Part shown: piece by piece, positions 1-12,793 of the stretch
Layout: each line of letters begins with the position of its first letter
Position numbering within the stretch: the first letter of the stretch is position 1
Source of the DNA: Phlebotomus papatasi
Taxonomy: Eukaryota > Arthropoda > Insecta > Diptera > Psychodidae
DNA length: 64,000 bases
NCBI RefSeq assembly: GCF_024763615.1
Contig: NC_077224.1
Location: 20,367,078-20,431,077, forward strand
Direction of reading: 5' to 3'
Translations under genes and position numbers: made by a program
Notes under the pieces: model-generated
What the model was told of the DNA's origin: nothing
Database searches by the model: none
What the model saw: only the letters and a program-made list of their open reading frames with translations

Positions 1-780
1 TGACAAGGGCAAATCTTTCTCATAAACATTCTTTTTAGTACATGGCTGTTCTCAAGCGATTCTGCATTACCTACTCTTCTTTATATTACAAAGAACTGCA
101 CTTTAGAACAGTAAAGTGAAAAAAATGATAATTTTTCATTGGAATAGCACCATTATAATGCCGTTCCAATAAAAACTGACAAGGGCAAACCTTTCTCATA
201 AACATTCTTTTTAGTACATGGCTGTTCTCAAGCGCTTCTACATTATCGACTCTTTTTTGTGTTATAAATAACTGACGATTACGCAGAAACACTCTAGAAC
301 AGTAAAGTGCTAAAAAAATGTTAATTTTCCATTGGAATAACACAATTATAATGCCATTCCAATAAAAACTGACAAGGGCAAACCTTTCTTATAATCATTC
401 TTCTTAGTACATGGCTGTTCTCAAGCACTTCTGTATTATCGACTCTTTTTTGTGTTACAATGAACTGACGATTACGCAGAAACACTTTGGGACAGTAAAG
501 TACTAAAAAATGTTAATTTTTTATTGGAATAGTACCATTTTAATGCTATTCAAATGGAGAATGCAAGTGGAAAATCTTTCTCATGAAGATTCTCTTTTAG
601 TACATGACTGTTCTCATGTGCTTCTACTTTTCTTTGTACTGGTCCCTGTCACGACTGTTTTGCCTTTCTTGTCGTGTTCCGAAACTACCGAACTGTCATA
701 ATGACAGGAACCAACACAAAGCATAGTCAATCACGCAGAAGCACATGAGAACATGAGAATACTCAATGATTACGAAGTTT
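1..780. repeat. Head-to-tail array of foldback family A (4 units)
   Basis: Units begin near 164, 357 and 548, with a first unit cut by the window edge. Each unit starts with ttccaataaaaac (or a variant) and tgacaagggcaaa, passes ttagtacatggctgttctca, and ends with the reverse complement, ...attggaatagcacc. The first three units are about 190 bp and lack the centre. The fourth keeps the fuller palindrome, with cctgtcacgactgttt and its reverse complement. Confidence 0.8.
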
Positions 781-2910
781 TCTAAATGTCCTGCAAAGGG
801 CAATCTAAAGTGTATTACTAACGTGGAATGCGTTAAAATTTAAAGTAGAAAACCTTTAAATTCAATTTCTCAAGAGCAGAACCTTCCCGTAGGCGTTAAG
901 GAAATCTTTCACGCGAAAAGAGCAACAAATATCCCTCATTCTCGAATGATCAATTTTCCAACGGCAATATTTCAGTCAAATATTCTCGATGAGTTGATGA
1001 AAATAAACATTAATGATTAATTTTGCTAAAGTGGCCTCGAAGGAATTCTTACGTATCTTCTTCCCATCCCTCAAACTCCCTGGGACAAGGGGAAAAGCAG
1101 AAAAATCATTGAAAATCTTGAATGAAAATTAATATTTATAAATTAGGAGGACAATTTGGACAAATTTTTCACTCTTCAGTGATTTTCTTTTGCTGGGAAA
1201 AATTCTGTTATTAATGCATATAAATTAGGGAGAATGGAAGAGTCCTCCTGGGTAGTACAATAGAGATGGGAAAATGAAAAGTTGATGTCAATTGGGGGGA
1301 GTGAGAAGAGGTCCTCGAAGGGCCAGATAGATGATTGAATTGTGTCATGTGTGTTGATTTAACCATTAGGATGTGTTTGTGCACTTAATGGGCAGGAAAA
1401 TGGTCACACAATTAGCCCACAGTGAATGGATGGGTGAAAGAGCTTTTTCCAGGAAGTGCCCAGAGCCTGGTGGCGTGTGTACTGAGCAATTGAGTATGTA
1501 ATTTGTACAAAATCACCAATTATACTGCCACTAGGAGATACTCTCTCAGCATTTTCCACTCCAGGAGCCTTGTGTCAGTGCACGGGAAATGAGTTATTTA
1601 CTCATTATTATGTCACAATTTACTACAATAATTATGCAGAGAGTTTATTCATCGGGGGCAAATGGTGATGAAAACCATTTTAACCACCGTTATAGCTAAT
1701 TTTCCCAAGTATAGCATTTTCCATTCTAATATATTAAGTTCTCTGGAGCTGGACAGTACCATTCCATGCTTCTCATCGTTCTAAAGTTAATTTAATTGCT
1801 AATACAAGAGCCAAACAAAACGAACAGGTGATGAAATTTTTCGAATAAGAGAAAACCTCTAATTGGTTAATATTTTTTTTAATGTCTCTCTGGCAAGACG
1901 GTTTCTTCTGGTTTTGCTCTTTCATTCTTGAAATCCCAAAAAAGCATTTCTATAGCACAAGTTTTTTCCCTCACCTAATAATGATGGTCAGAGAATCATA
2001 TCTTGAGGAGGAGACTTGATGGACAAGAGTGTTGAGTTGGTATCTCTCTGCTGAACAGGATTTTCCAAATGGTCAAGTTGGTAAGAAGAATCTTCAGCAT
2101 TTCTTGTCTCCACCAATCTTCAACAGTTGCCTTATTACAAAACTCGTTTCTCAACTTCTTTCCAACCATCTTTTTTCACCCAATACGATGATCACCAAGA
2201 CATAAATTGTATATTTATACGCTGATGTTGCCGAAGAGACATTAACCTCGAAATGCGACGAGAATGACCGTAGGCAAAAATATAAGTCTTATTAGATGAC
2301 ATCGAGTCTTTACATTGGGATCCAGCGTTTGTGCCTTCGTCAACAATCATAATAATTAATGATATGGAAATTTAATGGATTTCAATCTAATTCCACTCGA
2401 CTATTTTCCTCTCCTCTTCGTCATTTCTCCTTTGAACTCACCCATCTTAAACTTTATCCGGTGAGGCTTGAAAGAAGAGTATAGAGGTTCAATTTCACAT
2501 TTTACCCCCGAGTTCATCGCCAAGGGGCTTCCAAATCAACATTTCACGCTATTATCTTTCACTTAAGACTCAATCAACTGACAATTTTTGGGAATGGTCT
2601 TACACGCACCAATAAAATTAATATTTTGGAAGAAGAAGAAAGTGGAAAAAACTTGAAAATAAGCATAACAAGATAGGGTGAACAAATGAGGCATTAAAAG
2701 AACGTAAACTCAGATAAATATTCCTATAATTATTACGAGTAAAGATTCAGGAATATGAGAAAATCCTACCCCAATGAGCCATCGTCGTCTTAACACCGAT
2801 TAGGACCTCCGAGATTACAAAATAAAGAAAAAAAGAATAGAAAACATCATTTTCAATCTCTAAAAAATCAAGAAGTACGATGCAATAAAAATATTTATTT
2901 AAGACAATTA
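781..2910. other. Unique AT-rich intronic DNA, nothing recognised
   Basis: No gene, long inverted repeat or array was seen. Reading frames are short and interrupted. Confidence 0.5.
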
Positions 2911-3402
2911 TGGTGCTATATTCCAATAAAAATGAAAAGGGGAACTCTTTCTACTGAATATTTTTTTTAGAAGATGACTGTTCTCAAGTGTTTCTGCATA
3001 ATCGACTTTGACTTTGCTTTGTGTTGATTATTGTCATGACTGATGGTTTTGGAACACGATAAGAACTTAGAGAAAACAGTCGAGACAGGAACCCACACAA
3101 AGAAGAATCGATAACATAGAAGCACATACACTAAGAAAAATCCGAAAAAGTTAAAATAACATTCTAGAAAAGTTAATTTTACGCTGCAGGTTAAAGCTAC
3201 CCTTTTCTATGTTAATTTTACCCTTCAAAAGGTGTAAAATCAACATTAAAAAATGTTGATATATTTTTACATCTAAAAAGTGTTAAAGTTATGAGGAAAA
3301 AAAGTTAATCACACACTCTTTTTTTCTCAGTGTAAAAGCATTCATATACTAAAACAATTTTCAGGAAAAAATCCCCTTTTATTTTTTTTGGAATAGCTCC
3401 AT
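2911..3402. mobile_element. Foldback family A copy, interrupted by a CACTGAGA-type element
   Basis: The left arm starts ggtgctatattccaat and includes ctgttctcaagtgtttctgc. The right arm includes acagtcgagacaggaac and, after the insertion at 3129-3332, resumes with catatactaaaac and ends ttggaatagctccat. Confidence 0.75.
3129..3332. mobile_element. CACTGAGA-ended MITE (copy 1), nested
   Basis: Ends are cactaagaaaaatccg and ttttttctcagtg, with TA on both sides (3127-3128 and 3333-3334). The interior has gttaattttac and ggtgtaaaatcaac blocks shared with the copies at 46085, 63089 and 63600. The TA duplication suggests a Tc1/mariner-type transposase; no coding capacity. Confidence 0.8.
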
Positions 3403-3660
3403 AAGCAGAAATCTTTTCTTAAAACTTTTTTTTAGTACATGGCTTTTCACGTGTGCTTTTACATTATCGGCTATTCTTTTTATTCGTTTCTGTCCCGACT
3501 GTTTGGTGATTTTGAAACGTGATAACTACTAAAAAAAACAGTCATAACAGGAACCAACACAAAGAAAAGTAAATAAAACATAAGCACATTAGAACAGTCA
3601 TGTACTAAATAATACTCAAGAAAAAAATTTCCCCTTTAGTTCTCCATTGAAATAGCACCA
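3403..3660. mobile_element. Foldback family A copy adjacent to the previous one
   Basis: Contains tttagtacatggcttttcac in the left arm and acagtcataacaggaacc, gaacagtcatgtactaaa and attgaaatagcacca in the right arm. Confidence 0.75.
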
Positions 3661-3699
3661 TTAAATATTTTAGAATTGCTTAAAATGGGTAGAAAAATC

Positions 3700-5260
3700 T
3701 ATCTGGTTCCGTTGAATGATGTTAAATATTTAATACATATAAAACATTAAGGAATTTCTAAACAATAATAAAGATGAAGCTACATATTTAGCACATGAAT
3801 GGACTAAATAAATTACCATCTGATTATACTATTTGATTTGAAACTTACTAAAAAAACATAGTACATGCAAATTTTGTAAAGTTTTTAAATAATTGTAATA
3901 CAAGATATATTTGAACAAGCAGTTCTAATGGTTGGTACTAATATTTAAATGCGAGAGTTCTTTCAGTGTAATTTGGATTTTTTTTTATTTAAGTCGTAAT
4001 AAATTTAGTACCAAGATATTCTAATTTGTTCATCTGACAAAGTTTTATTTAATCTTCAATATTTTTGTAGAGCAGATTATTAGTACATGCATGTACTAAT
4101 TTTTAAATCCTTCAATATTTATACATTACATGAGAAATATTTTTATCTCTTTATATGTTTTAAAATACTCGTGTGATAGTTTACAAAGAAATATATTTAG
4201 TTCAAAAAAATTATAAGTCACTTTTTAGTTTAGTACACTTAGTACTAACGTTTTATTACGTCTTTTTTAGTGTGATAGCCTTATTTTTGAGGTTCAATAA
4301 GGTCATGCATGACAAAATATTCTAATAAAATCATGTAGGGGGATGTGGGGCTGCTTTGAGTTGTAGGGCTACATTGTTATACGATTTTTTCACATTCTAA
4401 AAGAAACTGGGTTTTCAGATTATGTAATTTGGAGAGACAAGACAATTGTGGAGCTAAATAAAATAATTTGAAGGCCTAGCTTCATTTAGAAATAGGCGAA
4501 AAATTGTATAACAATGTAACCCCACAGCTCAGAGTAGCCACACTTCCCCCTACTAAGGTTTGCTTTTCCTTCAATAATTTTTTGATACTTTTGAAAATTA
4601 CAAAGAAATTTCAATCATATTTTTTTAGTACTTTCACACATTTATATATAATAGACGTGAACTTAGACCATATTACATCCCATCAGACCGAAGTTCTTCT
4701 ATTTTTATTTTAAAGGTATTGGTATTAAGATATTAAGAATTGGATTATGTGTGTTTCACCGCATTTGATTCCATGGGGCATGAGACTGATAACCCTATCG
4801 CTGTATAAGAAAAAATAATAATAATGGATGTTCCGGACATATCATTTGCGAGACTATCTTGTTTCTCTATGGAAAGTTCTGCCACTATTATAATTATCAT
4901 TAAATTAAAGGAACTTAAATTGCCATTTAGTACAAATATATTCATGTACTAAATGTCTAAATAAATAATTTAAAATCTTTTTTGTAAAAGGTCTATTTCA
5001 TAACATATATCGAGAAGTAGTAGGATATCTGTATCTGTCTTAGATTAGTGTATGCGCGTGCTAAATATTTCAAACATTTACATATTTCAATGTACTAAAC
5101 ATTTCAGTTTAGTACATGGCAGATCTAAATTGAATAATTTCAGGTGTATGCTTTTTGTGTGAGAGCACGTCTTCATACATTTCTAGTAAATAAGAGAAAT
5201 CATCAAAACATATACAAGTTTTGTTTTAGTACATGTCGAGTGAAATGTATTAGCTTTTCA
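3700..5260. repeat. Diverged array of TTTAGTACA / TGTACTAAA motifs
   Basis: Motifs include ttagtacatgcatgtacta near 4080, tttagtacacttagtacta near 4234, tttagtacaaatatattcat near 4928 and gtttagtacatggcagatct near 5110, in otherwise AT-rich DNA. A foldback (4338-4550) sits inside. Confidence 0.55.
4338..4550. mobile_element. TA/GGG-type foldback MITE
   Basis: TA-flanked ends gggggatgtggggctgc and gtagccacacttccccc. The second arm also pairs tgttatacgattttt with aaaaattgtataaca. Confidence 0.7.
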
Positions 5261-5269
5261 TAATAAGAA

Positions 5270-6570
5270 TGTCAATCGAAAGAATCTCTTTCGGTTATTT
5301 ATAAATACGGTTATACTTTAAAATTCCTATTGAAACTCCTCCATTGAATTCCAGTAGTTTCTTACCCCTTGGAATAAAAATAATTGAGAAGGAATGGGAA
5401 AGCTTGTAAAGGAGATGATGTTTTGAGAGTAAAAATTAACTTTTGACCCTAGAGGAATTTTCACATAATCCTGGGGTGTTTGGGGAAGATGTCTAATGCC
5501 ACATGTCTCACTCATAATCCGGCTTTCTTGGTCTTTTCACCTAATTTAGCACCAACACCAAAATTTCGTCACTTTCCTTATGAATTTGTTAATAATTTTA
5601 TGTGACATCATGAGATATCTTATGGAAATTGTGGGTGGGTTGGGTATATTAGCGAGCATTTCTCTTTGAATGGTTTTCATCCAACAAAAAAAAAGAGATA
5701 GATGCGGATAATTATAGAGAGTTAGTGAATGACTTTAGCATAATGCGAATTCTCAAGAAGCGAGGAAATTGAAGAAATGCCACTGTTTGAGGCCATTTGG
5801 GTGCTTCTTTAATGGGTTTTGAAGTAAACACTCGGTATCCCTCATCTGAGTCATTCTGGGGTTTTGCCACCATCAATTTCCTCTTTTGCAGTTTCGAAAG
5901 GAGAAAAAGACAATTAAAACACCTGACTATGTGCCTTGCGCGCTGCCCTAATTGCCCAAGAATTAAATATGGGACGGGCAGAAGATGTGCAAATGGGAAA
6001 TATTTGAAATGATACACGCACTTTTGACTCTTTCACTGGAGAAAGTTACTCTTTTTCATCACCAAATAATGTGTTTAAATTTAATTATGGACCATAGAAG
6101 CTTTCCCACTGTGAGAGCGTTTTTCACGCACTGCCTGAATGAATTGGCGCCCATGGAGAGGTTGTGGTAGAAAAAGGGTTGTCTATCTTCTCGCACTTAA
6201 TTAAAAGCACAAACCTTGTGCTGAAAGTGGGCACTTTTGAGGGTTGTTCTCTGAGTTCAAGCACACTTTCCACATGCAAAACTTCACTCCCAATTATTGA
6301 ACCAAAAGATACTGTAAAGAAGGACACAATAATTTTCCCATGAGATGCCTTTTCAGCAGCCCAGAGCCCAAGATTCAACCTACTTCTATTTCTAAATTGA
6401 ACTTTCACCTCTTTGCTCACTTCATCACCCTTCACTAGGGAGCTTTTTTGTTGCCTCAGGATAGCTCTTTTCACCAAAATGGTAATGCTAAATTACATGA
6501 ATTTTAATATAATGGGCTTCGCATGAAACTTTTTTTGTAAACAAAATTATTTGTTCTTTTGCTTGATTGT
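5270..6570. other. Unique intronic DNA
   Basis: Two minus-strand frames (101 and 117 residues) and a plus-strand shadow are open here. None shows a recognisable domain, and open frames on both strands fit chance. Confidence 0.45.
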
Positions 6571-6574
6571 AAAT

Positions 6575-6760
6575 GGAGTGACTGGAGTCCTACTCCAAAG
6601 AAAAATTAACATTTTTTAGTACTTTACTGTTATCAAGTTCTTCTGCATAATCGAATTTTCTTTTTATTGGTTCCTGTCAAGACTGTTTTCCCCAGTCAAA
6701 CTTACCAAACAGTCGTGACAGGAACCAAGGCAAAGTAAAGTTGATAATGCCGAAGCGTCG
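6575..6760. mobile_element. Foldback family A copy (ends eroded)
   Basis: Hairpin core ggttcctgtcaagactgttt / aaacagtcgtgacaggaacc, with ttttttagtactttactgtt to the left. Outer arms are poorly kept. Confidence 0.7.
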
Positions 6761-6769
6761 TCTTCTTCT

Positions 6770-6990
6770 TCTATTTTATGTTAGGTTGTCGGATTCACTC
6801 GGGTCCATACCCTGCCGAAACAAATGTTATATAATATTAGATAAATATTATATACGAATAGGGAGAGTAGGCCTACTATAGTCGGGATAGTAGGGCGATT
6901 TTAGGCCTACCTTCCATATAAAACATTGTGTCATTTTACTAGGGGAAGAGACTTTTTGGCAGCATTAGTATTGGTGTGACTGCCGTGTAC
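6770..6990. repeat. Repeat fragments, including a cgggtccata block
   Basis: The stretch ttaggttgtcggattcactc plus gggtccata resembles one near 60360 (ttagtctgtcggactttatt plus gggtccata); both follow a family A copy and a TTC-rich stretch. TAGGG-type ends (6871, 6945) suggest broken TA/GGG elements. Confidence 0.35.
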
Positions 6991-7119
6991 GTGTGAATCG
7001 CAAATATTAATTTTATCACCTGATGGAGCAATTTTCTTACAGGAAACGTAATTCTTAAGCTTCATTGGCTACTTTTATGCCTATATTCATAATATAATAA
7101 TATAAATCTTTCTAAAATA

Positions 7120-7353
7120 CAGTAGACTCTCACTCAATCGGCTCTTTTTCAATCGGGCGAAAAATTTTGTTGACAATTTTCACGTTTAATTATGAAGCTA
7201 ATTTGCTCAAATTCACTGTAGTTCTTCCTATTTTATCGTGATTCTTTATAATTGAGCGCTTTTTGTGGAATTTACAAAGGCTTTGATGCTGAAATCTATC
7301 GATAAACCGGATGACATATCGCCCCATATTCCCGATTGACAGAGAGTCTACTG
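7120..7353. mobile_element. pogo/Tigger-like MITE
   Basis: Ends cagtagactctcactcaatc and (reverse complement) cagtagactctctgtcaatc, flanked by TA at 7118-7119 and 7354-7355. The terminal CAGTAGACTCTC style is typical of pogo/Tigger derivatives. No transposase. Confidence 0.8.
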
Positions 7354-7518
7354 TAGTAAAAATTTGCACATTTATTTTCGATGTTAATGTGGCAGTGGAA
7401 CATATCAGAAACACTGTAGAATGAGTGGAACTTATCTCGGATAATTACAGGTTACGAATATCACATATTTTTAAATGACAAATATATTACAAATCGGACT
7501 CAGATTTTTGTCACACTA

Positions 7519-7997
7519 CACAGAAAAAATATTTTGTAAAAATGTTCGTAAATGTTTGTGAATTTCTATGGGGGACCTACGAAATGCTTGTAAATCGTGT
7601 AACCCACAAACATTGTTCGTAACATGATCACTTGACGAGCATTTTTTGTACTATCACAAACATTGGTTTGGAAATGTTCGTAAACACAAAAAAAATGTTC
7701 GTAAAATTTTGTCATTAGTTCGTGAATTTTTGTTTACCTGATGAACATTTTATGAAGATTTACGAACAAATGACAAAATTTTATGAACATTTTTTGTGTG
7801 TTTACGAACATTTACGAAGAAATGTTTGTAAAAGTACAAAAAATGCTCGTCAAGTGATCATGTTACAATGTTTGTGAAAAAAGTACAAACCTTTACGAAC
7901 TTGTTTGTGGGTTATACGAATTACGAGCACTTCGTAAGTCCCCTATAGGGGAATTCAAAAACATTTACGAAAAATTTTACAAATTTTTTTTTCTGTG
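7519..7997. mobile_element. Long foldback element, GTTCGTAAATGTTTGTGAA family (copy 1)
   Basis: Nearly a full-length palindrome with arms of about 240 bp. Ends are cacagaaaaaatattttgta and its counterpart ...tttttttttctgtg. Arms contain atgttcgtaaatgtttgtga and cataacccacaaacaagttc-like blocks. A second copy lies at 49302. Confidence 0.8.
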
Positions 7998-8069
7998 TCG
8001 TATCATGGAAATATGTTGTCGCTCCGATTTTGTTCCGGCCGGGATAGCCAAATAATTTCGAAGCATTTG

Positions 8070-9025
8070 AGAACACTGTCAATGTGACAGTCACTGTCAA
8101 TGTGACAGCTGAGCTTATGACAAGCATTCAATTATTTGCCAGCTTGAAGAACTATCAGACTACTTTACATTAAACTAACAAAATAAATTTTCTACATGCA
8201 GTTGATGAAAAACTAAGCACTGCCTTTATCTCAAAACTGTCAATGTGACAGCTGAGCTTATTAGAACCATCCAATTATTTCCCAACTTGAAGAACTAGTA
8301 CAATAGAACCCCGCTATAGGCCATCGCTATATAGTCCACAATTTACCCAATAAATAATTTTTTCTTAATATAGTGTAGTAGAATTCCTTAAGTAAGGCAC
8401 TATAGAACCAAAAATCTTTTTATTTGCTTATAACATTCCTGGTCCCATCATTGAGATTACTATAAGTAAAGTGGCGCACTCTTAAGGATCTTAAGCGCTC
8501 TAATAGGAATTTCTACAGAAAATTCTCACTATAAGTCTTTTAAAAGTGCACTAAAAGACTTGTTTAATAGTTGGCTCTATAAGGCAGCTATTTTGCTTCT
8601 TGGGTATCGACCGTTGATTACAAAACACTGATTTTAAGTTAGGTTATGTTTTTGTTAGTACGCGACATGCAATGTTGTCATAATTATTTTAATATTTTTG
8701 GCAAACTTTATTGAGTAGTTGCGATAATTGTGATCCGTAATGAAGAAAGCGAGGACAAGTACCACAATCAGTGGAAGCCGTCGAGCAATTTCAATACTAA
8801 AAGTCGTTGATAATTTTTAAAAATGACATGGATTATAGTGCGACCCAAGTGTCAAATTTGGAACAAAATATGGCATATAGCGGGGCTTTACTGTAGATCA
8901 CTTTCCGTTAAACTGATAAAACAAATTTTCCAAATGTATTTCTTGGAAAATCAACCACTTTATAGAACTGTCAATGTGACAGCTGAGCTTACGAGAGAAG
9001 CATCCAATCAATTAACCTGGTTATG
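8070..9025. repeat. Tandem repeat of about 150 bp, split by a pogo-like insertion
   Basis: Units contain ctgtcaatgtgacagctgag (near 8092, 8239 and 8969), cttgaagaactakcagacta and ttaaactgataaaacaaatt. The second unit is interrupted at 8301-8893 and resumes as gatcactttccgttaaactg. Confidence 0.7.
8301..8893. mobile_element. pogo-like TIR element with CCCCGCTATA ends
   Basis: Ends caatagaaccccgctatagg and (reverse complement) cagtaaagccccgctatatg, flanked by TA (8299-8300, 8894-8895). It lies inside a tandem repeat unit, so its borders are fixed by the neighbouring intact units. A short frame from about 8740 (KKARTSTTISGS...) may be a decayed transposase remnant, but that is weak. Confidence 0.75.
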
Positions 9026-9029
9026 AACC

Positions 9030-10990
9030 CAACTGAAAACGACAGCCGAGACATAAAACGGAAAAGGAATAAGAAGATCCAATGAATTGTTAGATTGAAG
9101 AACTAGCAGACTAGTTTCCTTTGTGAAAAATCACAATAAACTACTACTACTCCCCATCCCTCAAGTGCAAGAGACCATGAATTTCACCTCAAGCCGTTAA
9201 CATGAGGGAGGATTATTACTCGTCAGCTGAGCAAGATTGAAAAATATCATTTACTTTTCAATTTTCTCGGTTGAGAATTGCTGAATGGGAAACCTTTGAG
9301 GTGGAGAACTCAAGGAGATAAATGACACTCCAAGGAGTGAATCTTATAGTTTTGTGTCCCTTCTTCAAGGAGGAGCTCTAGGGAGAGAAAATAATCATTA
9401 AAGTGTAGTAATTGTTTGGTAGATTGGATTGAGATTCGTTCCACTGTCTCATTGTTCTACTAAGGGTTCTTTTGTTGTTCTTCTCATCCTTAAGCTTATT
9501 CCCTGGGTGTTCTCATTTAATCCGGGTGTGGTGAATACACAAAAAAAAAGGGAGAATGTAAAACCCCCACGCAGGGGGGATTGGAAAGGTAGGAAAAGAA
9601 ATAAATAAGAAGATATCTAGAACAAGAACCAAATTGTCGTGGTCTCCTCTTATTTCTTGTCTCCCACCATTCGCCTCATTCGGGACTGTGTAACATAATA
9701 TTATTATTCTCTTAAGGAGACATGTCGGTCTTTCAAATGAAATTGAATTGTTGTGTTAGAAAATTGGGTTGTTGAAGCTTCGGACCAAAGAGACGAAATT
9801 CTCGTTTATTTTTTTTTTTACTTCTGCACGGGTAGCCCCCTCGTTCTTAAGGCTTCTTCTTGTCTTCTTTTGAAGAGGCAAAGAATTTTTCTGTCCACAC
9901 CAGATGAATGACAAAAAAAAAAAGAAGATCGTTCATTTGAAATTCATCGAAAAGAGAGGAATACATAATTATCGAAGCATGAAATGATTCGTAAAAAGAG
10001 GACCTTATAAAAAAAAAGTGGAAGAGTGTTTAGTCAGAGAAATATTTTCCTTTAACTCTTCAAGAAGTAGATCAACTCTTTACGCCCCATTTTTGCACCA
10101 TTCTTATGGAGAGCTTTGTGAGCTTTCACCTCCCACTCCATTGCAAATTTTCCAGGCCTTTGCAGAAAATAATGGCACAATAATCATTACAATAAAAATA
10201 AAAGGGTTCTATATACAGAAAAAAAATGTGACAGGGACTTGTGTATAAATAAAAAGCATCCCATGGACGATTTTTTTATACCCCCCAATGTCACACAAAG
10301 CGACAATTTTGTCAGCTAAAAATTTAAATTCAGCACCAGCTTTTTTTTCGTATGATGAGAACCCTTCTGTCGAGGTGAAAATTGTGTCATGATTAAATTA
10401 TGAGAACTCTTTTTTTTCCTCTCTATACCTCCCATGTTCCAAAATGTTTTGTTATCCAGTCGATATGTTTGAGAGGATTTTTGCACAGTTTTAAAACTCT
10501 TTTAGGACACAGCATAAAAAAAACAGTGATAAGCCCAGATGACGTTATGATGGCTGAGATTCTTTACAGGCGACCTCGAAATTTGTGCAAATCGGGATCC
10601 GTGCAACTTAAAATATTTAAATTTCGATTTTCAAGTATTTAGAAATACTTGAAAATCGAATTTTCGATTTTCGAATGAAGTTCCAGGCACCTCGAGTAAC
10701 AATTCTCAGCTCGATATCTCAAATCTCAGCTACCATAAGCTTTTAGGCTTATCACTGGACATTTCCCAATATTTTCAAAGTTTTTTAAGAGTGAACATCT
10801 TGCAAACATATTAAGTCTCAATATTCGAATTGGTACTTTATAGTTGAACTTTCAATTTCAAACTTCTAGGGAAGTTTAAATAGATTTAGCTAAATTTTAA
10901 AGTAGCTTTTTCTAAATAACGAAAACAAACTAAAAGCAGAGCTACATCATCTCAAAACGTCTACAAAATATTTTGTTTCGACGTATAATG
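9030..10990. other. Unique intronic DNA with a short perfect hairpin
   Basis: Nothing gene-like. A near-perfect hairpin at about 10620-10663 has arms ttcgattttcaagtattt and aaatacttgaaaatcgaa with a 2-base loop. Confidence 0.5.
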
Positions 10991-10992
10991 AC

Positions 10993-11130
10993 CACCGCAC
11001 AACACCTTTTGTTTGTAAACATGTTTTCAAAATTTCCCATGAGAATGAGCGAGATGACTAGATCTAGATCTCACTCACTCTCATAGAAATGTCAAAAACA
11101 TGTTTACAAAACAAATGTTATTGTGCGCTG
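10993..11130. mobile_element. Short foldback MITE with CRCACAA ends
   Basis: Left arm caccgcacaacaccttttgt and ttgtaaacatgttttcaaa. Right arm, as reverse complement, cagcgcacaataacatttgt and ttgtaaacatgtttttgac. Centre tagatctagatc. Confidence 0.75.
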
Positions 11131-11415
11131 GGCATAACTCCCTGCCACTGACAAGATGGAATATTTTCCAAGAAATTTTATTTGTTTTGAAATTTGTCGA
11201 TTAAATTTATTTAATCGATTAAATCGGATTGAGGTGTCAGAAGGGTTGTAGTACTCCACGAAAGTATTCCAAAACACCAAAAGTTTCCAAATTCTGACAT
11301 TTAGAACTGAAGATATGTCCATTTGAAAATTAAATTTTTGACCACTTATGACTCTGGTCAGGGAGGACGGGGGGACTTAAATTTTTTTAATCGAAAGCTC
11401 TTAGACTCAGCTATA

Positions 11416-11638
11416 GGGTGGAGTCAACACTTATCGCCACTTATCGCAGGAAAAAAAGCAATTAATTTTATTATAACTTTTGAACCCTTATTATAAGATA
11501 GCTCAAATTTTACACAAAGTTACTTAGATGTATTGGCTCTAGATTCGTCAAAAACTAATTCGTAAAAAACTGATTTTTATTAACAATGCAAAAATAACCA
11601 CTTCGTCGCCAGTTTTGTAACCACTTCTCGCCACCCTC
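11416..11638. mobile_element. TA/GGG-type foldback (diverged)
   Basis: TA-flanked gggtggagtcaacactta at the left and cacttctcgccaccctc at the right. The arms share the ATCGCC/GGCGA theme and are more diverged than in other members. Confidence 0.45.
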
Positions 11639-11650
11639 TAACCTAAGGTA

Positions 11651-12085
11651 GGAATCCTCTAACTCTGTGAACGCTTCACTAGTGAACGATTCACTAGTGA
11701 AAGGTTCACGAGCTTCCCTTCACGACTGCTAGAAAAGTTATTTTGTAACTTTGCGTGAAGCAGAGAGGGGAAGTGTGTTGTAAATTTTATTAAATTTAAG
11801 ATTTTCATCAATGTTTGAACTAAATAACAATGGAAAACACTAGAATTGAGTATTAGAAATGATGTAGTGCTGTTTTTCAAGCTGTGTATGAAAAAAAAAA
11901 TTCATTGGATTCACCGAGTGATAACATCATCTTCACCGAAAAATTGACAAGTGAAACACATAACCTCAAAGAGATCCTTTCACGTGAAGCTATCGCAAGT
12001 TACAGAATCTCTTTTGCTATCACTTCAGCGAAGCGTTCACTAATTTTGACAGGTGATCACTTCACAGGGTTACAGAATTCCCCCC
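11651..12085. mobile_element. Possible TIR element with TAACYCTGTGAA ends
   Basis: Left end ggaatcctctaactctgtga and, as reverse complement, right end ggggggaattctgtaaccct then gtgaa. The interior has repeated ttcactagtgaa-like blocks. Confidence 0.45.
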
Positions 12086-12793
12086 AGAAGTAGTTATACG
12101 GCAGACGGAATAGGACGTCCACAAAAATCGATTTTTTGCGCATATCATATTCGTGATCTATGAGTGTCAAAACGTGTAAATCCAAAATTTGAGCCCGATC
12201 TGACATGGTCGGATTTCACCTTGGATCACAGAAGCTGATATTGTAAAGAATATCAGATAACTCTTGTCCAACTGCTTTTCGAGTGAAAATAAATGAGGGT
12301 AAATACTTTAAATACTCTTCAACTGGCACAACATTCACTCTTTAAAGTTTTCACCAGAGTACTTAAAAAAGTGGGTGGTAGGGCGTCCTTATTCTGTGAA
12401 ATGCTTAAACTTGTGAACTCAATGGTATATCCTAAAAATAGTTCTTTATTGCTGTCATTATGACAGATGTAATTGTGTATTAAATATGTCATTAATATTA
12501 ATGTGAGATTTATTAATGCCAGCTCTTTATGAGTACCTCCTCCTATGAGAGATTAGTGTGTGCGATGTAAGCGACACATGGTCAGCTGGGATACACCTCC
12601 ATCGATTTTATAAATAATTTTAGAAAATTAATCAATTCTATTGTCTTACTAATTTAATTTTCAAATTGTATTGTGTCTCCATTAATAAAATAATCATGTC
12701 CATAAATGGTATTTTGTTGAATAATTTACATCATTAACTGACATGTCACACTGACAACTTTATTGATAATCATTAGTTTTGCTATTAGTGTTA

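Noticed and set aside
5712..6477. Minus-strand frames of 101 and 117 residues.
   Set aside because: No recognisable domain, overlapping + strand frames, and no upstream exon or promoter evidence.
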